A DNA stretch of 51,760 bases from an uncultured Fidelibacterota bacterium (GTDB taxonomy: Bacteria > Fidelibacterota > Marinisomatia > Marinisomatales > UBA1611): the NCBI GenBank assembly GCA_913043235.1, contig CAJWLO010000019.1, forward strand, positions 1-51,760, given 5' to 3'. Below the pieces are notes generated by a model. That model was not told where the DNA came from. It saw nothing but the letters and a program-made list of their open reading frames with translations, and made no database searches. Shown one piece after another: positions 18,830 through 27,922 of the stretch; within the stretch, counting starts at the first letter, position 1; every line of letters starts with the position of its first letter. Made by a program: the position numbers and the translations under genes.

Positions 18830-20210
18830 TAGTTTTATCCAAATTATAAATCCAATTTTTGAATTGAATACCCCTTGCTTCAAAATTTTCAAATTGATCA
18901 AAGCTGGCGCATCCCGGAGACAGTAAAACTACGTCCCCGGGAATGGCCAGAGATTGGGCAGATGTAACTGCGGATTTAAGATCAGTTACTTGAACCGATC
19001 TCACCGCATCCCCTATTGCAGTTACAATCTCCCCGCCGGATTCTCCATAAGAGATGATTAGTCTGACATGACTTTCTTCGATATGTGGAAGGAGTAGCCG
19101 GAAATCTGCACCTTTATTTTGACCTCCAAGGATCAAAATAAGAGATTGATCAAAACTTTCCAGTGCCACCATGACTGCATCCAAATTGGTGGCTTTGGAA
19201 TCATTAATGTATTGTACACCATCAATAGAAGAAACATATTCTAGGCGGTGTTCAACCCCAGGGAATGATCCCATGATTTCGGCGATGTGTTGATCAGGGA
19301 TACCCATAAGATGAGCAGCAGTGGAGGCTGCTAAAATATTGGATAAATTATGTTGCCCTGGAAGATTTATATCCTTTACTGAAATTAAAGGACTACCGTT
19401 AGTTCCATAAATACTATTTGTTTGGAGTCGAAAAGTCGTATCTGATCGAATGATGCTGAATGGAACCATAATAGCTGGGTGATCTTTTAAGGCCATGGCT
19501 ATAATTGGATCATCAATGTTAAAAACAATAAAATCAGTCTTGGTTTGGTTTTCGACCATTCTCATTTTCATGGCGATATATTCATCCATGGTACCATGAC
19601 GATTTAAATGCTCAGGTGAAATATTGGTATAGACAGCAATCTTGGGTCGAAAATTCTCGATAAATTCCATTTGGAAACTAGATATCTCCAGTATATAAAC
19701 CGTTTTAGGTTCTGGACATTTCATTTCTTGCAGCACAGATGAAGAAAAAGGAATCCCAACATTTCCAGCTAGGCTACCGAGAATATTCTCTGACTGGCAC
19801 ATTTTTATCAACATTTTTACAGTAGTAGTTTTGCCGTTAGAGCCGGTTACAGCGATGATGGGGGATTCAGTAAACCAACTAGCGAATTCTATTTCACTAA
19901 CTATAGGAATATTATTTTTCTGGGCTTTGGCAATAATATCTGAATCTTTTGGCACACCAGGTGAAATAACCCACAGGTCTGCTTCATAAATACGATCTGA
20001 ATGGATCCCCGTTTCTACACCTATGCCCATCTGCAACATTTCATCGGCGCGCATATTGAGATCAAGACTTGTCCCGGGGTCGCTTACATATACTTTTGCC
20101 CCAGCAAAATGAGCGAGTTTTGCTGCGGCACTGCCACTTAGTCCAAGCCCGATCACTGAGATGAATTTATTCTTGATATTAATATTAGCTTTGTGATAAA
20201 TATCTATCAT
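18822..20210 (-). CDS. murD: UDP-N-acetylmuramoylalanine--D-glutamate ligase
   Basis: MurD adds D-glutamate to UDP-MurNAc-L-Ala. The N-terminal domain has VIGLGLSGSAAA, and the P-loop is TGSNGKTTTVKM. YINDSKATNLDA further along is the typical MurD signature, followed by LILGGQNKG. The start at 20210 makes a 4-base ATGA overlap with mraY and removes an 18-residue extension that lies inside mraY. Confidence 0.96.
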   Translation of the reverse strand: MIDIYHKANINIKNKFISVIGLGLSGSAAAKLAHFAGAKVYVSDPGTSLDLNMRADEMLQMGIGVETGIHSDRIYEADLWVISPGVPKDSDIIAKAQKNNIPIVSEIEFASWFTESPIIAVTGSNGKTTTVKMLIKMCQSENILGSLAGNVGIPFSSSVLQEMKCPEPKTVYILEISSFQMEFIENFRPKIAVYTNISPEHLNRHGTMDEYIAMKMRMVENQTKTDFIVFNIDDPIIAMALKDHPAIMVPFSIIRSDTTFRLQTNSIYGTNGSPLISVKDINLPGQHNLSNILAASTAAHLMGIPDQHIAEIMGSFPGVEHRLEYVSSIDGVQYINDSKATNLDAVMVALESFDQSLILILGGQNKGADFRLLLPHIEESHVRLIISYGESGGEIVTAIGDAVRSVQVTDLKSAVTSAQSLAIPGDVVLLSPGCASFDQFENFEARGIQFKNWIYNLDKTND

Positions 20211-21310
20211 CGGATCTTGAAGGTTGTTAGTGAAAACAAGGCAAAAAGCAATCCAATAATCCAAAAACGTACCACAACCCTGGTTTCAGGCCAGCCTTTT
20301 AATTCAAAATGATGATGAATAGGGGCCATTAGAAATAAGCGCTTACCCTCACCAGTCTTGGATCTTGTCCATCGAAACCAAGAAACCTGGAGCATTACTG
20401 ATACTGTTTCCCATACGAAAACACCACCGATAATAAAAAGCAGCAATTCTTTTTTTAGCAGAATCGCAAGAGTTCCCAAGGCTGCTCCAGCCGATAAAGA
20501 ACCGGTATCACCCATGAACACTTCTGCAGGAGCAGTATTAAACCATAGATATCCTATACAGGCACCAGCCATGGCACTGGCAAATATGGTTAATTCTCCA
20601 GCACCGGGAAGGTAAATAATATTCAGGTAATCAGAAAAATCAACACGGCCTGAAATATAAGAGATTGCTGCGAAAACGGTGAAACAAATGGCAAGTAACC
20701 CCGCAGCCAGACCATCTAGCCCATCGGTCAGGTTAACTGCATTGGATGTGCCTGTAATTACAAGGATTACCATTATTGGATACAACATTCCTAGGTCAAT
20801 TTCTACATTCTTCAGAAAGGGTACGGTGGTTTTGGTATTAAATAACTGAAATTCAGGTGCACTCATAACCCAATAACTAACAATAATACCAAGAATAATT
20901 TGACCTGCCAATTTGTACCGACCTACGAGCCCTTTTTTCATTTTTTTTACCACTTTTAGGAAATCATCAATAAATCCAATAATTCCCATCCAGACAACCG
21001 CAATCAGGATTATCTGAATAAAAGGACTGTTCAATTTAGCCAGCAAGAGGGTAGGGAGGAGTACAGACGATAGGATTATGACTCCTCCCATTGTAGGCGT
21101 GCCCTTCTTCTTCATGTGAGATTCGGGTCCTGTAGGACGAATTTCTTCTCCTATTTGGTGTGTGTGTAGTATGTGGATAATCCAGGGCCCGATGATGAAG
21201 CTTAATACAAGAGCTGCGATAGCCGCGGTTGCAGCTCTAAAGGTGATATATTCAAATAAATTAAAAGCAAAAAAAGATTCTTTTAACGGTGTAAGCAATT
21301 CGTATAGCAT
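20207..21310 (-). CDS. mraY: Phospho-N-acetylmuramoyl-pentapeptide transferase
   Basis: MraY moves phospho-MurNAc-pentapeptide to undecaprenyl phosphate, giving lipid I. The protein has about ten membrane helices and 367 residues. The cytoplasmic catalytic loops are present: GFIDDFLKV near 116, NAVNLTDGLDGLA near 192, EVFMGDTGSL near 265 and MAPIHHHFELKGWPE near 325. It shares one base (TGATG) with the end of murF. Confidence 0.98.
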   Translation of the reverse strand: MLYELLTPLKESFFAFNLFEYITFRAATAAIAALVLSFIIGPWIIHILHTHQIGEEIRPTGPESHMKKKGTPTMGGVIILSSVLLPTLLLAKLNSPFIQIILIAVVWMGIIGFIDDFLKVVKKMKKGLVGRYKLAGQIILGIIVSYWVMSAPEFQLFNTKTTVPFLKNVEIDLGMLYPIMVILVITGTSNAVNLTDGLDGLAAGLLAICFTVFAAISYISGRVDFSDYLNIIYLPGAGELTIFASAMAGACIGYLWFNTAPAEVFMGDTGSLSAGAALGTLAILLKKELLLFIIGGVFVWETVSVMLQVSWFRWTRSKTGEGKRLFLMAPIHHHFELKGWPETRVVVRFWIIGLLFALFSLTTFKIR

Positions 21311-22650
21311 CAGTTTATAAACACCCCTTCAATAATTTTTTCCATAGCCATGCCTCGGGACCCTTTAAAAAGAACCTTATCTCCAGCGTGTAATAAATTT
21401 TTCAGCTTTGTGATAAGTTCTGCAGATGTTTCAAAATGTGCAGAATTAATATTGCTATTCAGAACGGAATCTGTGTATTTGGTATCATTGCCAATAGTGA
21501 ACACATGATCTAATTCTATTTCCGTGCATTTATGTCCTACTTCCATATGCTGTTCTGCAGATTCATCCCCGAGTTCAAACATATCTCCAAATACAAATAT
21601 ACGCCTTCCATTACCGGTGAATGCATTAAGATAATCCAACGCTGCTAGGCAAGAAGAAAGATTTGCGTTGTAGGTATCATCAATTACTGTAATCTCATCA
21701 AACTTTTTTACTTGGCAGCGTCCTTCTGGCGGTGAAAATGAACTGATTTGAATAATAATATTTTCCCAATCAACACCTAAGGAAACAGCGATGGCAGAAA
21801 CAGCAATACTATTTTTTACAAAAGATAGGTTTCGAGAACCAGTGGGTATCTCGTGAGTGTCCACTGTTAATGTTAATGAACCATTATTTTCGTGGTGGAT
21901 ATCTGCAGGGAAATCACAATTTGATGTTAAACCGAACATTACTTTTTTTCCTGTAATAGGAATAGAAGCCACCTTTTCGTCTGCCATATTTACAAATGCA
22001 ATTCCATCTTTCAATGAATTGAATAGAGCACCTTTGGTTTCTGTTATCACATCAATAGTTCCAAATCCAGATAGGTGTGCTGGGGAAATATTAGTAATCA
22101 AACCGTGTGTTGGCTGAGCAATGCTGCAGAGATATTCAATGTCCCCTGCTTGGTTTGCTCCCATCTCTAAAATGGAAATAGTATGGGTATCATTCAATTG
22201 AAAGAGGGTAAGGGGAAGTCCAATAGAAGTGTTGAAATTCCCCTCTGTGGCGTGCACATTATACTTGGTTGAAAGTACATGTACGAGTAATTCTTTGGTG
22301 GATGTTTTACCGTTGGAACCTGTTATGGCAATTACAGGGATTTCAAACTGTCTGCGCCATTCCCCGGCAATTTTCCCAATAGTCAACTGCGGGTTTTCCA
22401 CTTCGATTTGTTGAAGATTTAATTCTATGTTTTTTTTAGATACTAATGCTGCTGTGGCTCCCTGTTTTGTTACTGCAGTTAGAAACCCATGGCCATCTGT
22501 TCGATCTCCGGACAATGCGATATAAAGGTCTCCATCTTTACACTCTCTACTGTCTGTAGCAATACCCGAGATAAGCTGGTGAAGGCCTGTGCCGGTTACA
22601 CTTTCAAAAACTGTGGCGAATCTTTCAGGTTGTTTTATGTCAATTCTCAC
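21310..22650 (-). CDS. murF: UDP-N-acetylmuramoyl-tripeptide--D-alanyl-D-alanine ligase
   Basis: MurF adds D-Ala-D-Ala to the tripeptide precursor. The P-loop is ITGSNGKTSTKELL at about 111-124. DTYNANLSS is the MurF version of the central signature, and VFVFGDMFELG-like sequence follows. A GTG start overlaps the murE stop as GTGA. The D-Ala-D-Ala ligase (ddl) that supplies the substrate is not in this cluster. Confidence 0.96.
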   Translation of the reverse strand: MRIDIKQPERFATVFESVTGTGLHQLISGIATDSRECKDGDLYIALSGDRTDGHGFLTAVTKQGATAALVSKKNIELNLQQIEVENPQLTIGKIAGEWRRQFEIPVIAITGSNGKTSTKELLVHVLSTKYNVHATEGNFNTSIGLPLTLFQLNDTHTISILEMGANQAGDIEYLCSIAQPTHGLITNISPAHLSGFGTIDVITETKGALFNSLKDGIAFVNMADEKVASIPITGKKVMFGLTSNCDFPADIHHENNGSLTLTVDTHEIPTGSRNLSFVKNSIAVSAIAVSLGVDWENIIIQISSFSPPEGRCQVKKFDEITVIDDTYNANLSSCLAALDYLNAFTGNGRRIFVFGDMFELGDESAEQHMEVGHKCTEIELDHVFTIGNDTKYTDSVLNSNINSAHFETSAELITKLKNLLHAGDKVLFKGSRGMAMEKIIEGVFIN

Positions 22651-24092
22651 TGGTAATCCTTTATAATCCTAAGATCCGAGTAAAAGACTTTTTCGCCTTG
22701 AATTTCCTGATATTCTTCACGTCCTTTTCCCAGAACTATAACCACGTCTCCTTTTTTGCTATGTGCAAGAGCTGTTCTTAATCCTTTGGTTCGATCAGCG
22801 AATACTGTAAAACGGTTCGAATGAAATCCGGATATCACTTCCTTTGCGATCTGGTCGGGATCTTCAGTTCTTGGATTATCAGGTGTGACATAACAATGAT
22901 TGGCATACAGTTCTGCAACCTTAGCCATTTCTGGACGCTTCGTAAAATCTCTATCTCCTCCAGCACCAAAGACTACAAGTATTTTGGTTTCTTTTTGGGA
23001 TAATTGTTTGATTGTTCCCAAAACTTTATCGTAAGCATCGGGCGTATGAGCATAATCAATCAACGCAGTAGCACCATTTTTAAGGGTAAATGGCTCCATT
23101 CTTCCTGGTATTGCGGAACAGGCAGAAATTCCCTTTTCGATAATGCTATTTTCGATTCCCAAGGTATGAGCACCAGAAACAGCCGCTAGGATATTCTCAG
23201 CATTGAATTCTCCAAGAAGCTCGGATTGCACTTTATAAGTTTCATTTCCTGCTTTAATTATTCCTTGGATTCCACTTAAACCCATTTCTAATTCCTGATA
23301 GTGCACAGATGCGCCATTACTTCTAGAATAATTCAGAACAGGTGCATTGGTTTCACCAGCAATACGTATACCACTGGGGTCTGTTTCATTAACAATTGCT
23401 GTTGAATCTAGCTGGAGCATGCGAAATAGTCTGGCCTTGGATTGAAAATAAGCTTCCATGGTGCCATGGTAGTCTAAATGCTCTCGTGTCAGATTAGTGA
23501 AGATTGCCATGTTAAAATGCACATCAGACACTCGATATTGATCCAGTGCATGTGATGAGACTTCCATAACAACATGCGAGAAACCCATATACTTCAAATC
23601 CGAAAGTATTTTTTGTATGGATATGGCATCTGGTGTGGTCAAGGATTTGATCTGTTCAAACCCTTCAGCTATTAATCCCAGTGTCCCGATCTGTGCAGTT
23701 TTCTGCCCAGCGTGGGATAAGATAGAAGCTAGAAGGAAAGTGGTGGTTGTTTTTCCGTTTGTCCCGGTAATACCTGTTATTTGTAAATCTCGGGATGGAT
23801 GATCATAAAATTCAGCAGCGATTAAAGATGCAGCTCGACGGGGATTGGCAACTTTTATCTGTGGTATTTGCAATGCGCCCAAGTCCCTCCCATTGGAAAG
23901 AATTGCCGATGCTCCATTTGCAATCGCATCATGGATATAATCGTGTCCATCATGGATATTCCCAGGAATAGCCATGAATAAATCTCCCTTAGAAATATGG
24001 GCAGAATTAAACTTAAGACCACTTATTGAAATATCCGGAACTGTCTCTGATCTCATTAACTTTCGGGTAAGGCTTTTTAGTGTCTTGTTCAT
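22647..24092 (-). CDS. murE: UDP-N-acetylmuramoyl-tripeptide synthetase, meso-diaminopimelate type
   Basis: MurE adds the third amino acid of the stem peptide. The P-loop is TGITGTNGKTTTTFLL, and HVVMEVSSHALDQ and LIDYAHTPDA are family marks. The sequence DNPRTEDP near 403 has the DNPR motif that goes with meso-diaminopimelate rather than lysine, so the organism should have DAP-type peptidoglycan. The start overlaps the ftsI stop as ATGA. Confidence 0.97.
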   Translation of the reverse strand: MNKTLKSLTRKLMRSETVPDISISGLKFNSAHISKGDLFMAIPGNIHDGHDYIHDAIANGASAILSNGRDLGALQIPQIKVANPRRAASLIAAEFYDHPSRDLQITGITGTNGKTTTTFLLASILSHAGQKTAQIGTLGLIAEGFEQIKSLTTPDAISIQKILSDLKYMGFSHVVMEVSSHALDQYRVSDVHFNMAIFTNLTREHLDYHGTMEAYFQSKARLFRMLQLDSTAIVNETDPSGIRIAGETNAPVLNYSRSNGASVHYQELEMGLSGIQGIIKAGNETYKVQSELLGEFNAENILAAVSGAHTLGIENSIIEKGISACSAIPGRMEPFTLKNGATALIDYAHTPDAYDKVLGTIKQLSQKETKILVVFGAGGDRDFTKRPEMAKVAELYANHCYVTPDNPRTEDPDQIAKEVISGFHSNRFTVFADRTKGLRTALAHSKKGDVVIVLGKGREEYQEIQGEKVFYSDLRIIKDYQ

Positions 24093-26086
24093 TTAAGGTT
24101 TATCAAACAGGTTTTTCCATTGGTTAAAATTGTACCTGGTCTTGGACTTTGCCAGGCTACTTTTCCACTACCCTCAATCTTGAATTTTATTCCACTGCTT
24201 CGCAAAGTAGTCATTGCTTTTCGCATACTGAACCCGCGAACGTCCGGCATTTTAACCTGATTATTGTAACTGGTTATCATAGAAAGAACTGGGGGCGATT
24301 TGACAGACACTTGACTGGCGACAGGTTGAGTTTTGGCCATGACAATATCGTTACGAATGGGTTTTTTAAAATGCTTGGCTGCATCTTTTTTTAACCGTGC
24401 AGGAGGGATAATGCTGTCATCCAAATTAATAATTCGTTTCATTAATCTTTTAAAAGTAACAGCAGCACCTTCTGAGCCCCAGTGATAAGGTTTGTGCGGT
24501 TCATCTAATATAATCAGACCCAGCAACTGAGGTTTTTCAGATGGAAACAAACCAACAAAGTTGGAAATGTATTTATCATCAGAATATTTACCATCTATGA
24601 CTTTCTTTGCTGTCCCAGTTTTACCTGCCACATCCCAACCTGCAATTTCTGCATTATGTCCAGTACCATTAACAACAACAGAACGCAGCATTTTCTGGAC
24701 TTGATCCATCACTCTCCGATTTGTAACCTGGCGAATAATGCTCGGTTCTTCTGCGTAAACAACATCTTTATTATCCTTAATAATTTGTCGGATTAACCTG
24801 GGGGTCACCATGAAGCCGCCATTTGCTACTGCGCAATAGGCAGTTGCCAGTTGAATTGCGGTTACCCCGACCTCATATCCCATAGCAATTTGTCCTTGGG
24901 ATACACGGCTCCAATTTTTTACAGGATGTAGTTTTCCAGAAAGTTCTCCTGCCAGACTGATCCGAGTCGTGGTTCCAAACCCCAGGTTTCGGGCTGTTTC
25001 AAACAGGGGAATCGATCCTACCTGCTCCATGACCTTGACTACACCTATATTACTGGAGTTTTGAATAATTTGCGGAAAAGTCAAAAAACCATATTTCTCA
25101 TGATCCTTTATTGTAATATCGTAATAGGGGAATTCACCATTTTCACAATTGAATTCTTCGGTAAGGCTAATGGCATTTTCTGAAAGCGCAGCAATTGCAG
25201 CAACCACCTTAAAAGTGGATCCTGGTTCAAATTGATCCGTAACCGCGCGAACACGGTGGTAATCCATCTCGGTCTCAAAATAGCGGTTGTTATCGAAACC
25301 AGGCGTGGAAGCCATAGCTAGAATCTCCCCAGTTTGTGGATTCATAACTATGCCTGTTGCGGCTTTTGCGTAGGTCTCCTTTTGCCGTCTACCGAGCTCT
25401 TCCTCGAGTATTGACTGGTACTCCAAATCTATGGTTAACTGTATGTTATCGCCATCAACAGGTTTTTGATACGGATTACCACTTTTCTGCTGAAATTTTC
25501 CTTTCCAGCCTTTGGTCTTGATTATCCATCCCGGGGTGCCAGTCAAATATTGATTAAAATCTTTCTCTATACCGGATATTCCCATATTATCCACATTGGT
25601 ATAGCCCAGTATCTGTGCTGCTACGGAATTATGAGGGTAATAGCGGCGATAGTGTCGTTTAATGTGAAATCCATCCAAGGCTATATTTTCCAATTTTCCT
25701 AGAGTTTCTCTTTGTAGGTTCCGGTCCAAGTAAACGAAATTATCTTTTGAATTCAGTTTTTCTAGGTATTTAAGAATCGGTTTACCTGTTTGTTCACTCA
25801 AGGCGTTCGCCAGATTGACTTTGTCTTTGACATCACCGGGCTTTGCGGAAAGGGTATAATGAATAATATTTCTTGTAAAAGGTCGGTTATTGCGATCGTA
25901 AATATTTCCACGATTGGCAATCAGGGTTTGTTTTTTTTGGGCATGAGTTAAAATAACCTTTTGATATTTACTTCGGTTTAGGATTTGTATTTGGAATAAT
26001 TTTGCACAAAGTACGGACCAGGATAAAATGACAAAACATGTAACCGCAGTAATTCTTTTACGAAATTTCAAATACGTTTTTGTCAT
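24089..26086 (-). CDS. ftsI: Penicillin-binding protein FtsI (PBP3) with C-terminal PASTA domain
   Basis: This is the septal transpeptidase that cross-links new peptidoglycan. A single membrane helix lies at about residues 11-31. The PBP dimerisation domain begins RGNIYDRNNRPF. The transpeptidase motifs are STFK (in FEPGSTFKVV), SSN (in IQNSSNIGVV) and KTG (in VAGKTGTAKK). The last 60 or so residues, starting VKMPDVRGFSMRKAM, form one PASTA domain, a feature more typical of Gram-positive and FCB-group enzymes than of proteobacterial FtsI. It starts in an ATGA overlap with the ftsL-like gene. Confidence 0.96.
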   Translation of the reverse strand: MTKTYLKFRKRITAVTCFVILSWSVLCAKLFQIQILNRSKYQKVILTHAQKKQTLIANRGNIYDRNNRPFTRNIIHYTLSAKPGDVKDKVNLANALSEQTGKPILKYLEKLNSKDNFVYLDRNLQRETLGKLENIALDGFHIKRHYRRYYPHNSVAAQILGYTNVDNMGISGIEKDFNQYLTGTPGWIIKTKGWKGKFQQKSGNPYQKPVDGDNIQLTIDLEYQSILEEELGRRQKETYAKAATGIVMNPQTGEILAMASTPGFDNNRYFETEMDYHRVRAVTDQFEPGSTFKVVAAIAALSENAISLTEEFNCENGEFPYYDITIKDHEKYGFLTFPQIIQNSSNIGVVKVMEQVGSIPLFETARNLGFGTTTRISLAGELSGKLHPVKNWSRVSQGQIAMGYEVGVTAIQLATAYCAVANGGFMVTPRLIRQIIKDNKDVVYAEEPSIIRQVTNRRVMDQVQKMLRSVVVNGTGHNAEIAGWDVAGKTGTAKKVIDGKYSDDKYISNFVGLFPSEKPQLLGLIILDEPHKPYHWGSEGAAVTFKRLMKRIINLDDSIIPPARLKKDAAKHFKKPIRNDIVMAKTQPVASQVSVKSPPVLSMITSYNNQVKMPDVRGFSMRKAMTTLRSSGIKFKIEGSGKVAWQSPRPGTILTNGKTCLINLK

Positions 26087-26406
26087 AAGTTTTTCATTAG
26101 GTTTTTATTGACAGATATCAATAAAGTTTCCGGTTCCGTGAAAACCATGTTTAAATCTGCCATCGCCCTTTTTGCAATAACATCAGGCCTGCTAAGAGAT
26201 TCAATCTCACTTTTAAGTTCTTGCAGTTCATTGGACAGTTCGCTAGCGGTTGAATTTTGTATTTCAATCGCCAACAGTGTTTCATCAATTTCTGTATAGA
26301 CCCATAAATAAATGATAAGAGAAGTAATCACGCCAAATGTTGCTATAAAAAAAATGACACTTTGGATTAAGTCTCTTAATCTTTTTGACCTTCTTTTCCT
26401 AGACAT
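26083..26406 (-). CDS. ftsL: FtsL-like divisome protein
   Basis: This small bitopic protein (107 residues) has a basic N-terminus (SRKRRSKRLRD), one membrane helix at about residues 13-35, and a helical region with heptad-like spacing (ELSNELQELKSEIESL) at 55-75. FtsL sequences are poorly conserved, so the name rests on topology, coiled coil and position between rsmH and ftsI. FtsL works with FtsB and FtsQ to activate FtsWI. It shares one base with the rsmH stop. Confidence 0.85.
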   Translation of the reverse strand: MSRKRRSKRLRDLIQSVIFFIATFGVITSLIIYLWVYTEIDETLLAIEIQNSTASELSNELQELKSEIESLSRPDVIAKRAMADLNMVFTEPETLLISVNKNLMKNL

Positions 26407-27302
26407 CAGGCCATCCTTTCCGCCACACGTAGTTTTGCACTTTTTGAGCGTTTGTTATTGGCTATTTCTGTGTCAGATGCAGTGATTGGTTTTGGGGTTA
26501 AAATTGTCAAGCGCCCTTCATCTGATAATTTTTTAAACCTGTGCTTAACTTGACGGTCTTCTAAAGAGTGGAAACTTATGATAGCGATTCGACCACCAAT
26601 TGTTAAATAATCAATGAAATTAGCTAAAAATATATTTAAGTACTCCAATTCACTATTTACATTGATCCGGATTGCCTGAAATACTCGCGCAAGTGTTCTG
26701 TTACGATGTTTGGGATGGGTAACCTTGCTAACCGCATCTACCAGGTCATATACAGATTTCAATGGACGGCATTTTTCTATATTCTTCGAAATGGCTCGTG
26801 AACGTCGTTCTTCACCGTTTTTATAAATGATATTGGCTAGATCCTGCGCGGGCATTGTATTTAAAATATCATTGGCCGCTTTAGATTGCGATTGATCAAA
26901 TCTCATATCCAATGGTGAATCCGATTGGAATGAAAAACCCCTGGAATTGGAATCCAATTGCATAGATGACATTCCAAGGTCCAAGAGAAATCCGTTCACC
27001 TGTTGGACTCCATGCAGGTCAAGAGTGGATTTAATTTTATGATAGGATCTGTGATGAAGTGAGATGGATACAGGTGAGGCGGAAAAACGCTGTCTACAAT
27101 GCGATAGAGCCTCTTCATCCCGATCAATCCCTATATAAAGTCCTTGATTGGAAAGTTGCTTGATGATAAGTGCTGCATGCCCGCCAGCTCCGATGGTTCC
27201 ATCGAAGTAAACTCCATTGGGATATATATGTAGGGACGATAATACTTCTTTGCTCAATACTGGCATATGAAGCATTGGTCCCTGCGGAGAGGGATTCGCC
27301 AT
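26406..27302 (-). CDS. rsmH: 16S rRNA (cytosine-1402-N4)-methyltransferase RsmH
   Basis: RsmH (MraW) methylates N4 of C1402 in the decoding centre of 16S rRNA. The N-terminus HMPVLSKEVL, then YFDGTIGAGGHAALI, gives the SAM-binding site. LDLGMSSMQLDSNSRGFSF and RIAIISFHSLEDRQVK are the RsmH signatures, and SKSAKLRVAERMA closes the protein. The length of 298 is normal. It is the second gene of the dcw operon. Confidence 0.97.
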   Translation of the reverse strand: MANPSPQGPMLHMPVLSKEVLSSLHIYPNGVYFDGTIGAGGHAALIIKQLSNQGLYIGIDRDEEALSHCRQRFSASPVSISLHHRSYHKIKSTLDLHGVQQVNGFLLDLGMSSMQLDSNSRGFSFQSDSPLDMRFDQSQSKAANDILNTMPAQDLANIIYKNGEERRSRAISKNIEKCRPLKSVYDLVDAVSKVTHPKHRNRTLARVFQAIRINVNSELEYLNIFLANFIDYLTIGGRIAIISFHSLEDRQVKHRFKKLSDEGRLTILTPKPITASDTEIANNKRSKSAKLRVAERMA

Positions 27303-27766
27303 CAGAGTATAATTTTATCCGCGAGGTCATCATAAGCATCTGGCTCAATTTCCAGATTTTTCTGATCTACTATTTTTAATGTATTAGGATTCCAAATCTC
27401 TATTTTATTGATCATACCAATAATAAGTACATCCTTTTCAAGACTGGCATATTCGATCAGGGACGGAGTCAGTGTGACCCGTCCCTGCTTATCATATGTG
27501 GAAGGGGAAGCATACCTTGCGGTATCCCGCACAAATGTACGATGGATATTTTTTACGGAAGATAAATTGCGAAGATTTGTTTCAATCTCTTTCCATTGTT
27601 CCAAAGGATAAACCCAAACACAAGGATCCAACCCTCGAGCAATTACAAATGTATTTTGACTATCTACAGAGAGGGATTGTCTAAATTTTGCCGGGATATT
27701 TACTCGGCCCTTAGAATCGAGGGAATATGTGTATTCGCCAATAAATGTGTTATCAGTCAATGTCAT
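27302..27766 (-). CDS. mraZ: Transcriptional regulator MraZ
   Basis: MraZ is an AbrB-like DNA-binding protein that represses its own operon in E. coli. Two SpoVT-AbrB-type halves are visible: YSLDSKGRVNIPAKFR near the start and STYDKQGRVTLTPSLIEYA in the second half. I chose the ATG at 27766. The longer frame starts with a GTG at 27790 that falls inside one of the TGGGT operator boxes, so it is unlikely to be used. It is the first gene of the dcw cluster. Confidence 0.95.
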   Translation of the reverse strand: MTLTDNTFIGEYTYSLDSKGRVNIPAKFRQSLSVDSQNTFVIARGLDPCVWVYPLEQWKEIETNLRNLSSVKNIHRTFVRDTARYASPSTYDKQGRVTLTPSLIEYASLEKDVLIIGMINKIEIWNPNTLKIVDQKNLEIEPDAYDDLADKIIL

Positions 27767-27784
27767 GTCATAAAAGGGGTAATT

Positions 27785-27799
27785 ACCCACAACTACCCA
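27785..27799 (-). promoter_or_regulatory. MraZ operator boxes
   Basis: On the minus strand two TGGGT boxes are separated by exactly five bases (TGGGT-AGTTG-TGGGT). Known E. coli MraZ sites are TGGGN repeats with 5-base spacers. The boxes sit just downstream of the -10 element and about 20 bases before the mraZ ATG, where bound MraZ would block transcription. Confidence 0.85.
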
Positions 27800-27801
27800 T
27801 A

Positions 27802-27830
27802 ATCTTACAAACTAACACAAAAAATGTCAA
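27802..27830 (-). promoter_or_regulatory. Promoter of the dcw cluster (mraZp)
   Basis: On the minus strand TTGACA (27825-27830) and TAAGAT (27802-27807) are separated by 17 bases, a near-ideal sigma-70 type promoter. The predicted start point falls in or next to the MraZ boxes. No other strong promoter was noticed inside the tightly overlapping cluster. Confidence 0.8.
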
Positions 27831-27922
27831 TATTTAATCTATACTTAATTATAGTTAACATAGTTATTTCCTTCGGATTTGGATCCAATGGGGAATGGTG
27901 GGTGATTATCTAAGATTTGTGG

